Positions 51,747 through 59,458 of a DNA stretch of 64,000 bases are shown here, piece by piece. Source of the stretch: an uncultured Clostridia bacterium. Lineage in GTDB: Bacteria; Bacillota; Clostridia; Christensenellales; UBA1242. Under the pieces are notes generated by a model, which was given only the letters and a program-made list of their open reading frames with translations, had not been told where the DNA came from and did no database searches. The DNA is taken from the NCBI GenBank assembly GCA_934754495.1, contig CAKVHW010000002.1, positions 124,001-188,000 on the forward strand, given 5' to 3'. Position 1 is the stretch's first letter. Each line of letters begins with the position of its first letter. Made by a program: the position numbers and the translations under genes.

Positions 51747-54455
51747 TTAATAATATTGTTTTATAATACTTCCTTCTTCGTTGCTATTTTTAGTCACAAC
51801 AATTCGGTTGTTAATGTAAGTTTGCATTTTTTCAACGTGCGAAATAAATCCAACAGTAAAGCCCAGTTTAATAAGAGCATCAAAACTATTAAGCACGTTT
51901 TCAATATAGTTGTCGCTAAGGCTTCCAAAACCTTCATCAATAAAGAAGAAGTTAAATTTCTTATTGTTGTTGATTGCAATACTTTGAGATATTCCTAGAG
52001 CCAAACTAAGCGAAATAATAAATCTTTCACCACCACTAAGCGTCTTAACGCCACGTGTAATTCCACCATTAAAGTTGTCTACAACATAAAATTCACCAGC
52101 ATACTTTAACATGTATTTTCCTTTGCTAATATTGTAAACAAACTTATTGCTAAATTGGGTAATAAGTTGCATATACTCTTCCGACACATAATCAAGAAGT
52201 TTTCCATTAGCAGTAAGGGTCGCTAGTTCATTTACAGCATCAAGTTGTTTTTGAACCTTATTCTTTTCTTCTTTTAAAGACTCAACTTTCTTTAATGTTT
52301 CGGCATATTGCCCCACTGCTTGTTTTGCAAGTGCCACATTTATGCTATAAGACTTAATACTACTTTCCAACACTTCAATATGTTCGTATTCTTTTTTAAC
52401 ATCTTCGTCACTTACATATTTACCATCAAGCCTATCTTTAAGTTCTTTTATTTTACTTGTAATAAGTTCGTATTTAGTTTCGTAGTCTTCAACGTTTTGT
52501 TTCGCATCTTCTAGTTTTTCGGCATCAAGGTACAACATATTGTCACAAACCATATCTTTTGTTGACTTTATGTTAAGTTTCTTAATTTCACCCTCAACTT
52601 CTTTAAGTTGTTTTTTATAATTTTCCAAAACCGTAACATTTACTTCAATAGAAACAACTGTTTTATTTTTCTCATCGTTAAGTTCAATTTTTCTTAAGTT
52701 TCCTTTATTGATTACTTCGGTTAAGTTTTCAACACTTTTATATAGTTTGTCGTATTGTTTTTCATCTCCGTAAGTTTTTAGTTCTTCCTTACACTCTTCA
52801 AGTTGTGTCTTAATTTTTCTTACTTCGTCCTTAGCATCTTGCAATGCAAATTGCTTATCGGTTATCTGATTTTCGCAAACCGCTTTATCCATTTTAATAC
52901 GTTCTAGTTGAACTCTAATATCTTCGTTTTGTTTAATTAGTTTTCCATTTGCATTGTCAAGGTCACGTTGCAATTTTTCAAGGTCTTTATTATATCTAGC
53001 AAGAGTATTGTAGTCGTCTTGAAGCCCCAAAACTTGTTTTCGTGTTTTTGTTTCGTAATCACTTAGACTACTTAATAAATTATTTACTTCTTTATGAATG
53101 TCAAATTGATATACTTCTTCTAGTGCCTCAGGTGTAATTAAAGTTTGAGCAAAGTTAATATAATCTAGCACACTTTCAATTGTTTTAACATTCTTAACAT
53201 CTCTAAGTTTGTCAAGAACATCGTTGTTATCAGAAATTGTGTTGGTTAAGTTTTTGCTTACTTTTTCATTTTCATCTACAAGTTTTTTGTAGTCAGCAAG
53301 GGTTTCTTTAAGGCTTCTAATATCATCAGTAAGGTCTTCCACTTCTTGCTCTGTTAGTTTCTTTTGGCTTTCCAACTGACCAATTTTTGCAACACAGGCA
53401 ATTCGTTTTTCTTTAGTGTCTTCAAGATGTTTTAAACTTGCCTTATCTTCTTTTAACTTCTTAGAATTTTCTTCAATTTCATCATCTAATCTTTCAAGTT
53501 CTTCTGTTGCATTTAATAGCAATTCCCTATCATCTTTTAATTCCAAAGTAGTATTGCTAATTTCTTTTTCAAGGTTGTTTTTCTTGCCAAGTTTTAAACT
53601 ATATTCACCATATTTTAAAGTGAATTCTATTTGCTTTTTAAGTTCCTCAATTTCTTTTTTCTCGCTGTTAATCAAAACAAGTTCTGTTTCTTTAGTGTTA
53701 AGTTCTTTAGTAAGTTGTAAGTTTTTAACAAGCTCTTCGTAGTTTTTCTTACGTGTTTTTAGTTCTACTTCTGCTTTTTCAAGTTGTTTTGCATTGTCTT
53801 CCAAATTAGATTTAACAACTTCAACACTTGATTCGTCAATATTTCCAAGCATTGCAATTTTTTCTTGAATATTAAGTTTTTGCATTGTTACCATATCACG
53901 TTTGCGACGCAATTTTTCTTGCAAGTTTGTTCCAAAATCTTCCAAGTTAAATAGTTTTGCAATGGTCTTTTTCCTGTTTGCAGGAGTATCCATTAAAAAT
54001 CTATCAAACTCGCCTTGTGGCAATGCGATGCATTTTAAGAATTCTTTTTTGCCCACGCCCACAAGTTTTAGAATATAATCATTAACCATATCGGTTTGTT
54101 CAGCCAAAACTGCATTTGTTTTTGCATCAAGAATTACAGCATCACTTTTAACACCGCTTGCCCTAACCTTATAGTCACGCTTAACAATAAATGTGCGGTT
54201 TTTACCATTTTCTTCACATTCAAAAGTGAAGTAAATGTGAGCATCTTTACTATTAACATTAATAATATTAGGTATTGTTTCCCTATCGGACGAACCATAT
54301 AGAGCAATTATAATTGAGTCCAAAATTGTGGTTTTCCCACTACCAGTTTCGCCAAAAACACCAAAAAGTTTTGATTGTGACAACTTGTCAAAACAAACTT
54401 CCTGCTCAGACACATAACTATTAATACCTTTTATTTTCAAATTAATTGGCTTCAT
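51747..54455 (-). CDS. sbcC: Exonuclease SbcC (Rad50-like ATPase)
   Basis: The 902-residue protein has Walker A GETGSGKTTILDS (about residue 34), long coiled coils, then the signature KTLSGGERFI and Walker B FFIDEGFGSLS near the C-terminus. With SbcD it cuts hairpins and DNA ends. It is shorter than typical SbcC (about 1,000-1,150). No CxxC zinc hook is found at the coiled-coil apex; the few Cys residues are scattered and single. Its start overlaps the sbcD end by 14 bases and has GGGGAAG upstream. Confidence 0.93.
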   Translation of the reverse strand: MKPINLKIKGINSYVSEQEVCFDKLSQSKLFGVFGETGSGKTTILDSIIIALYGSSDRETIPNIINVNSKDAHIYFTFECEENGKNRTFIVKRDYKVRASGVKSDAVILDAKTNAVLAEQTDMVNDYILKLVGVGKKEFLKCIALPQGEFDRFLMDTPANRKKTIAKLFNLEDFGTNLQEKLRRKRDMVTMQKLNIQEKIAMLGNIDESSVEVVKSNLEDNAKQLEKAEVELKTRKKNYEELVKNLQLTKELNTKETELVLINSEKKEIEELKKQIEFTLKYGEYSLKLGKKNNLEKEISNTTLELKDDRELLLNATEELERLDDEIEENSKKLKEDKASLKHLEDTKEKRIACVAKIGQLESQKKLTEQEVEDLTDDIRSLKETLADYKKLVDENEKVSKNLTNTISDNNDVLDKLRDVKNVKTIESVLDYINFAQTLITPEALEEVYQFDIHKEVNNLLSSLSDYETKTRKQVLGLQDDYNTLARYNKDLEKLQRDLDNANGKLIKQNEDIRVQLERIKMDKAVCENQITDKQFALQDAKDEVRKIKTQLEECKEELKTYGDEKQYDKLYKSVENLTEVINKGNLRKIELNDEKNKTVVSIEVNVTVLENYKKQLKEVEGEIKKLNIKSTKDMVCDNMLYLDAEKLEDAKQNVEDYETKYELITSKIKELKDRLDGKYVSDEDVKKEYEHIEVLESSIKSYSINVALAKQAVGQYAETLKKVESLKEEKNKVQKQLDAVNELATLTANGKLLDYVSEEYMQLITQFSNKFVYNISKGKYMLKYAGEFYVVDNFNGGITRGVKTLSGGERFIISLSLALGISQSIAINNNKKFNFFFIDEGFGSLSDNYIENVLNSFDALIKLGFTVGFISHVEKMQTYINNRIVVTKNSNEEGSIIKQYY

Positions 54456-55641
54456 ACAAATCTTCCCCCATTAATTCCAAAAATAATTCCTTAACTTCAG
54501 GTTTTGCTTCTTTGCCAGTAACAGCAAGAGCAAATTTATCAAATATTTCCGAAGTAGTAAGGTCTTTTTTGCTTTCAATATTTTCACCCAACAACAACTC
54601 TTCATTAAGCACACTAAAAGTAATTAGATTTGGGTGTCTAGCTCTAAGTTCTTTAAGTTGTTCGAATGTAATACTTCCGTTTTGCTTTAAGGTCGCCTTA
54701 ATATAATCATCTTTAGCAACATCGCAGAATTTTTCAATTTCTTCTAATGAGTCTGATGTAAAAGTAACCATTCTCTTTACATCTAGCTGAACAGGCTCTA
54801 AATTCTTTACCCCTGTATTATCTACATCAGCAACAATTACAAACTTATCGTTGTTAACATCGGCAAAAAAGTTGTTAATAAGCGAACCACTATAATAAAT
54901 GTTTTTATTCTTATCAACTTTTATTAATTTATGAATATGCCCAAGAGCAACATAATCAGCCCCAAGATCTAACACGTTTCTATCTATAAAATCTATTGTA
55001 CTAGCGACACTTCCATATTCGTCAATTTCTTCACTACCCAAATCTATACCATAAGTAAGTAAGTGTGCGGTTAGAATATTAACAGACTCTGGCTTAAATT
55101 CCTTAACAGCAGGTGCAAGCCATTTTCTAATTTTGTCATCAAACTTATCGTTTTCGTTTTTGGTATCACCATATCTATAGTACGATGGGTATGGCAAACA
55201 AGCCACAACAACGTCTTCGCCTGCTTTGGTTTTAAATTTTATGTATCCTGTTCCACAACTAGTGGCATATATATTTTTATCACGATTTGCATTTTTTGTA
55301 ATTTTAATATCGTTAATATCGCCCACCAAAAAGATGTTAAACTTGCTTGTGAAAAGCCCAGCATTAGACATTCTTTTTGGATCGTCATGATTGCCCGCAA
55401 TAACAACAACGGCAGTGTTTCCGTTGTTACTAAGTTCGCTAACTGTGCGATAAAACAAGTTTTCGGCATCTGCAGATGGTACAAAACTATTGTAAATATC
55501 TCCAGCAACGATAACCATATCAACTTTTTTATCTTTTGCAATTTTTATTATTTGGTCTAAGGCTTGTTTTTGTTCGTCAAGTCTATCTAGGTCATCAGTT
55601 TTTTTACCTAAATGCCAATCGGCAGTATGTAAAATTCTCAT
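54442..55641 (-). CDS. sbcD: Exonuclease SbcD (Mre11-like nuclease)
   Basis: The 399-residue protein has the metallophosphatase motifs TADWHLGK, AGDIYNS, GNHDDPKR, TAHLL and LGHIHK in order. Cytoplasmic double-strand-break and hairpin nuclease, partner of SbcC. The ATG follows GGAGAAG. It is first in the sbcDC pair; the M1 peptidase gene follows sbcC after 59 bases without an obvious terminator, so it may be co-transcribed. Confidence 0.95.
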   Translation of the reverse strand: MRILHTADWHLGKKTDDLDRLDEQKQALDQIIKIAKDKKVDMVIVAGDIYNSFVPSADAENLFYRTVSELSNNGNTAVVVIAGNHDDPKRMSNAGLFTSKFNIFLVGDINDIKITKNANRDKNIYATSCGTGYIKFKTKAGEDVVVACLPYPSYYRYGDTKNENDKFDDKIRKWLAPAVKEFKPESVNILTAHLLTYGIDLGSEEIDEYGSVASTIDFIDRNVLDLGADYVALGHIHKLIKVDKNKNIYYSGSLINNFFADVNNDKFVIVADVDNTGVKNLEPVQLDVKRMVTFTSDSLEEIEKFCDVAKDDYIKATLKQNGSITFEQLKELRARHPNLITFSVLNEELLLGENIESKKDLTTSEIFDKFALAVTGKEAKPEVKELFLELMGEDLYEAN

Positions 55642-55668
55642 AATACTTCTCCATTTTTCATTAAAAAT

Positions 55669-55677
55669 ATTATATCA
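55669..55677 (-). promoter_or_regulatory. Extended -10 promoter of sbcDC
   Basis: The minus strand reads TGATATAAT, an extended -10 element, about 28 bases before the sbcD ATG. No good -35 is seen at 17 bases, which is common for extended -10 promoters. Confidence 0.45.
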
Positions 55678-55700
55678 TACAATGTTTATATTAGAAAATA

Positions 55701-55735
55701 AAAAAAGGGCAGAAAATAAATTTTCTAACCCTTTA
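55701..55735 (-). terminator. Terminator after the 316-residue unknown gene
   Basis: A two-part stem (AAAGGG/CCCTTT and AGAAAA/TTTTCT with a small internal bulge) is followed by six T on the minus strand. Confidence 0.65.
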
Positions 55736-55739
55736 AATA

Positions 55740-56690
55740 TTAGATACAACGTGTAGGTATGCCAATTTCACCAATCCTATCTTCCAATGCCAAAATTGAA
55801 TTGGCAGGAGTAAGATATGCGCCCTTAATTAATAGCTCTTGCGAAACTATTTCGCTACTATTATCATAACCAACTTCCATTCCGTCTGTTATGAATGCTC
55901 TTTCTGCTACATTCTTTAACAATTGCTCTTGTTCTGGACTCATAACTTCTAAGTTTTTAATTGAATCAAATTCAAAAACTGCTTTTTTATTTACAATTTC
56001 GTCATTAATTTCGGCTTCAGCAACTTTCTTTATTGGTTTATAGTCAATTTTAGTTGATGTTGTGCTTTTATTCATTGCCTTATCAACAACTTCAGCAGAA
56101 ATAAATTTGTTTTCACTTAATAGGAAATCAATTGTTCTTTTTTCTGCAGAACCAATTGTTAGCATTAATGAAGCTGCCAACATTTGAGTTGCTGCAATGT
56201 TAAGACCTGCCGCTTGGTCTCTTACATCGTTTATAATGTTTTTAGTAACTGTTGTTTGGCAATTAGCATACATATTCATAACACACAACAAAAAGTTTCT
56301 TGCAACTTGTTCTCTACCAAGTTCTTCTGGCATAAAGTTAATGCTTGCAAGTATAAGCCCTTGCTCTAAAAAGCGATCACAATATTCTTTAAACAATCTG
56401 CATTTTTGTGTAACAAGTTGAATCATCTTAACTGGAGTATCAACAACACCAATTTTTTCTGCAATATCTTGAGTTTCTTTTTCAAACGATTTGCTTATAT
56501 AATTAAAAAATGCTTTTTCTTTATTGCCACAATCAGCATACTTAATTTCATTTGCATCTTTTAAGTTTTGAAGTGCAGTTGCAGATTCGCCACCATTAAT
56601 ACTTTTGTAATATGAATCACTAACAACAAAACTAAAATCTCTATTTCCAATATTAACAATAAATTTTATTTTATTTTTCTTATCTCTCAT
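55740..56690 (-). CDS. Unknown protein, second gene of a two-gene unit
   Basis: The protein has about 316 residues and I do not recognise it. It appears soluble and largely helical, with no signal peptide or membrane segment. The middle part (MNMYANCQTTVTKN) is helical, and the C-terminal 90 residues are acidic. The ORF extends to an ATG at 56723 that overlaps the previous stop as ATGA. An internal ATG at 56690 is preceded by AGGGGTG and looks like the better start; both are possible. It ends just before a terminator upstream of sbcD. Confidence 0.65.
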   Translation of the reverse strand: MRDKKNKIKFIVNIGNRDFSFVVSDSYYKSINGGESATALQNLKDANEIKYADCGNKEKAFFNYISKSFEKETQDIAEKIGVVDTPVKMIQLVTQKCRLFKEYCDRFLEQGLILASINFMPEELGREQVARNFLLCVMNMYANCQTTVTKNIINDVRDQAAGLNIAATQMLAASLMLTIGSAEKRTIDFLLSENKFISAEVVDKAMNKSTTSTKIDYKPIKKVAEAEINDEIVNKKAVFEFDSIKNLEVMSPEQEQLLKNVAERAFITDGMEVGYDNSSEIVSQELLIKGAYLTPANSILALEDRIGEIGIPTRCI

Positions 56691-56719
56691 TTTCAATTCA
56701 CCCCTATATAAATAGTTTA

Positions 56720-57319
56720 TCATACATTCTCTCTAATGTCAATTGTACAACCTTTTTTAGCTGTGTGCTTTTCAAGTGCACTCTTATACTCATCTAGCCT
56801 ATTTTTAGCCTCAACAACCCTACTACGGTTTTTCGAACTGTCCACAATTCTTGCAATGTTGTATTCGCCCTTTAACTCAGTATAAATAAATGCCAATGCA
56901 AAAGGCACAAGATTACTACTAACAGTGCCATTATGTACATATACACAAGTTTTTTCCCAATCTTCATAGGCTTCAATTCTGGTGTAAGTTGGCGATTGCT
57001 CAGCATACAATCCCCTACCATTAATATTAAAATAGCACACCCTCAAATAGTCGGCAAAACGTCTTGATTTTAGTAACAAGTTTTTGTCGGTTTCGCTTAT
57101 CTGCAATGCGTCTTCATCACAAAGCCCTTTGCAATCGTTAAGGTTGTAACCATTAGATAACATTTGTTGTTTCATTCCCATTAGAGCCGTATGAATACTA
57201 ATGATTATATCGTAATCGTTTTTCTTATCAATAGGCAATATTTCCTTAAAAATTTTGCCGTCATCAATTTGCAGATAAAACTTTAATCTATAATGATTTT
57301 TTATTTCAAATTTAAACAT
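56720..57319 (-). CDS. Unknown protein, first gene of a two-gene unit
   Basis: The 199-residue protein has no signal peptide, a mixed alpha/beta composition and a basic helical C-terminus (NRLDEYKSALEKHTAKKG). No family was recognised. It stops with TGA four bases into the next gene's first ATG. The pair is preceded by an extended -10 promoter and an AGGG ribosome site, so it is very probably expressed. A joint function of the two proteins is inference from the overlap. Confidence 0.65.
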   Translation of the reverse strand: MFKFEIKNHYRLKFYLQIDDGKIFKEILPIDKKNDYDIIISIHTALMGMKQQMLSNGYNLNDCKGLCDEDALQISETDKNLLLKSRRFADYLRVCYFNINGRGLYAEQSPTYTRIEAYEDWEKTCVYVHNGTVSSNLVPFALAFIYTELKGEYNIARIVDSSKNRSRVVEAKNRLDEYKSALEKHTAKKGCTIDIRENV

Positions 57320-57337
57320 TTTTTACCCTATATAAAT

Positions 57338-57346
57338 ATTATATCA
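57338..57346 (-). promoter_or_regulatory. Extended -10 promoter of the two-gene unit
   Basis: The minus strand reads TGATATAAT 18 bases before the ATG of the 199-residue gene. It is identical over nine bases to the element before sbcD and to the -10 region of the 153-residue gene at 57415-57876. Confidence 0.45.
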
Positions 57347-57368
57347 TAAGTTAAATTAAAAATAAAGA

Positions 57369-57405
57369 AAAAGTTTTTAACAGCATTTAGCTATTAAAAA
57401 CTTTT
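57369..57405 (-). terminator. Hairpin terminator of the 153-residue gene
   Basis: A 12-base perfect stem (AAAAGTTTTTAA/TTAAAAACTTTT, 13-base loop) lies just after the stop codon at 57415. The stem is AT-rich and the tail is moderately T-rich. Confidence 0.6.
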
Positions 57406-57414
57406 AATAAAACC

Positions 57415-57876
57415 TTATTTTATTTTATAAATATCTCTTTCAAAAGTATCTTCAATATCAGCAATACGTTTTGAAATTTTCTTGGCCATTTGCATTGCGT
57501 GATAGTTAATAAGTGCTTGTTTATAGTCTTCGTGTTCGTTGTTTTCCAACCCCTTAGCATGGTCATTTACAAAGTTAAACCAACGTTTGTCATAATCACT
57601 AAGTCTACCGGTTTTTTCATCAAAGTCTTTGCCACTTAAAGTAGAAAATTCACCAAGTTCTTCCTTATCCCAAACTTCACCATTTTCTTCAACCATGTAA
57701 TTTACTTTAAACACTGGTTCGCCAAGTTCGTTTTTACCTCTTACTACATCTATTCCAAAGGTTTTTGTTGGGTACTTTCTTTTAAACCAAGCTACTACGG
57801 ATGTAGTTTTGCTGTTCATTAAAAAATCTTTTACTTCTTCGGTTTTAATTCTGCACAAAAAATTGTTTGTAATCAT
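57415..57876 (-). CDS. Unknown 153-residue soluble protein
   Basis: No family was recognised. The protein is charged and aromatic, with 'VVAWFKRKYPTKTFGIDVVRG', a KRWFNFVNDHAKG segment and a basic C-terminal helix (QMAKKISKRIADIEDTFERD). There is no signal peptide or membrane segment. AAGGAAG precedes the ATG. It is monocistronic, and its strong promoter carries a 9-bp dyad that looks like an operator, so it is probably regulated by a dedicated repressor. Confidence 0.65.
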   Translation of the reverse strand: MITNNFLCRIKTEEVKDFLMNSKTTSVVAWFKRKYPTKTFGIDVVRGKNELGEPVFKVNYMVEENGEVWDKEELGEFSTLSGKDFDEKTGRLSDYDKRWFNFVNDHAKGLENNEHEDYKQALINYHAMQMAKKISKRIADIEDTFERDIYKIK

Positions 57877-57898
57877 AAAAAATATACTTCCTTAAAAA

Positions 57899-57939
57899 TT
57901 AGGTGATGAGATTATATCACCTAAAAAGCAAAACTTCAA
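57899..57939 (-). promoter_or_regulatory. Promoter with overlapping operator dyad
   Basis: On the minus strand TTGAAG (57939-57934) and TATAAT (57916-57911) are 17 bases apart. A perfect inverted repeat TTAGGTGAT / ATCACCTAA (57899-57907 and 57916-57924, 8-base spacer) brackets the -10 box. Only half of the dyad would be transcribed, so it is more likely a protein-binding site than an RNA hairpin. Confidence 0.6.
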
Positions 57940-57980
57940 GGGCTTTTTACAAAAATATTGTACTTTTTTGTCGCTTTTTG

Positions 57981-58442
57981 TTATTTGGCATATACACAGA
58001 AAAAATGTTGCAAAATATCCATTCGGCTTTTAAGTAATTTTATCATGCATTGCTTATCGGCAATACTATTTTTTAAGGTTAAAATTTTTATAATTTTATC
58101 TATAAGTTCCATTTCACACTTGCAATAATCACAACAGTTTCTATTAAAATCTTTATCACAACAATACCTATAGTCTAGGTTTCTTCTACAGCCACAACTT
58201 AGTGCTGTAATCTTGTCGTTTGCGGTGTCATCAATTAGTTTTTTTAAAAAATCCGCATTTCCAACATCTTTATTTTCTACCCATTTTAAAAGGCTTTCGC
58301 ACTTAAACAGAAGTTCGTATATCTCATCAAGTTCGGCAAGTTGACGAAGGTGTGACACTTCACATATTTCTTCCGACCTTTTAAATTCGGTGTTCATTTT
58401 TTCCACAACTTCACCACTTGCCAATAATTCATCGTTATACAT
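57981..58442 (-). CDS. Unknown 153-residue protein with a cysteine cluster
   Basis: The first 75 residues and last 40 are helical and acidic. Between about residues 83 and 110 lie nine Cys in 28 residues (CGCRR…YCCDKD…NCCDYCKCE), a spacing that suggests one or more zinc or metal sites. No signal peptide, membrane segment or known family was recognised. A GGGGG run precedes the ATG. The gene follows the recR terminator and is probably monocistronic. Confidence 0.6.
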   Translation of the reverse strand: MYNDELLASGEVVEKMNTEFKRSEEICEVSHLRQLAELDEIYELLFKCESLLKWVENKDVGNADFLKKLIDDTANDKITALSCGCRRNLDYRYCCDKDFNRNCCDYCKCEMELIDKIIKILTLKNSIADKQCMIKLLKSRMDILQHFFCVYAK

Positions 58443-58480
58443 CTAAAAATCCCCCAATAAAATATATGATTAAAAGTCAA

Positions 58481-58504
58481 AAAAAAGAAGTGAAACACAC
58501 TTCT
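58481..58504 (-). terminator. Terminator of the recR operon
   Basis: The stem AGAAGTG/CACTTCT has a five-base loop and is followed by a run of T on the minus strand. It lies a few bases after the recR stop. Confidence 0.75.
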
Positions 58505-58510
58505 AATTTT

Positions 58511-59104
58511 TTAATATTCCTTACGGTCTTCTAATGCTTTTGTTAAGGTCACTTCATCAGCATATTGTAGGTCACTACCCATTTGAATACCTTGGGCAAG
58601 ACGTGAAACTTTTACACCTAGCGGTTTGATAAGTTTTGCAATATACGAAGCCGTTACTTCACCTTCAACATCTGGATTTGTGGCAAGTATAACTTCTTTA
58701 ATATTTTCGCTATTAATTCTTTCTACAAGTTCCTTAATTCTAATGTCGTTTGGTCCTCTATTTTCCAGTGGACTAATTGTGCCGTGAAGCACGTGATAAC
58801 GAACCTTGAAATTACGAGCCTTTTCAAGAGCAAGCACATCTTTAGGTTCTTTAACCACACACACAATATCACTTTTGCGGTTTTTGCAAATATCACAAAT
58901 GTCGTTGTCGGTAAAATTACCACAAACACTACAATAGTGAATGTTTTTCTTGGCTTCAACAAGCGAGTTTGCCATAAAATTAACATCGTCCGCATTAAGT
59001 TTTATAATGCTGTAAGCGTATCTTTCGGCTGTTTTTTGTCCAACACCAGGAAGAAGTGTAAAAGCATTAATAAGTTTTTGCATGCTTTCAATATTGTTTG
59101 CCAT
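58511..59104 (-). CDS. recR: Recombination protein RecR
   Basis: The 197-residue protein (family norm about 198) has the N-terminal helix-hairpin-helix (LLPGVGQKTAERYAYSI), a zinc finger with four Cys (CSVCGNFTDNDICDIC), a Toprim core (VCVVKEPKDV, ATNPDVEGEVTA) and the C-terminal RLAQGIQMGSDLQYADE motif. Clamp that works with RecF/RecO in loading RecA. It is last in the operon, two bases after ybaB. Confidence 0.96.
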   Translation of the reverse strand: MANNIESMQKLINAFTLLPGVGQKTAERYAYSIIKLNADDVNFMANSLVEAKKNIHYCSVCGNFTDNDICDICKNRKSDIVCVVKEPKDVLALEKARNFKVRYHVLHGTISPLENRGPNDIRIKELVERINSENIKEVILATNPDVEGEVTASYIAKLIKPLGVKVSRLAQGIQMGSDLQYADEVTLTKALEDRKEY

Positions 59105-59106
59105 TA

Positions 59107-59442
59107 TTAAAATAAGCCCCCAATAGGATTATCGCCTTTTAAACTTTTTTCAAGTTCGTCCGCTTTTTTCACCGCTTCATTGATACTAGCCATAATAAGG
59201 TCTTCTAGCATTTCAATATCATCTGGATCAACCGCTTGTGGTTGGATTTTAATACTTTTTAGATTTTTGTGACCGTCAACTGCCACAGTAACCATTCCGC
59301 CCCCGGCTGTACCAATAAGCTCGGCGTCATTAAGTTCTTGTTCTGCCTTTTCCATTTGTGCTTGCATCTGTTCTTGCATTTTTTGTGCTTGACGCATAAT
59401 GTTTTGCATATTTCCGCCAAAGCCACCCATTCCTTTATACAT
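59107..59442 (-). CDS. ybaB: YbaB/EbfC nucleoid-associated protein
   Basis: The 111-residue protein starts with a Gly/Met-rich tail and a helix (MRQAQKMQEQMQAQMEKAEQ). It then has GTAGGGMVTVAVDGHKNLKSIKI and the DPDDIEMLEDLIMASINEAVKKA helix, all typical of YbaB. It is a small DNA-binding dimer that almost always sits between dnaX and recR. AAGGAGATAG precedes the ATG. Confidence 0.95.
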   Translation of the reverse strand: MYKGMGGFGGNMQNIMRQAQKMQEQMQAQMEKAEQELNDAELIGTAGGGMVTVAVDGHKNLKSIKIQPQAVDPDDIEMLEDLIMASINEAVKKADELEKSLKGDNPIGGLF

Positions 59443-59458
59443 AACCTATCTCCTTTTT

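Noticed and set aside
53416..53742. Ser-rich plus-strand ORF inside sbcC
   Set aside because: It is the antisense of the Lys/Glu-rich coiled-coil codons; no ribosome site or promoter.
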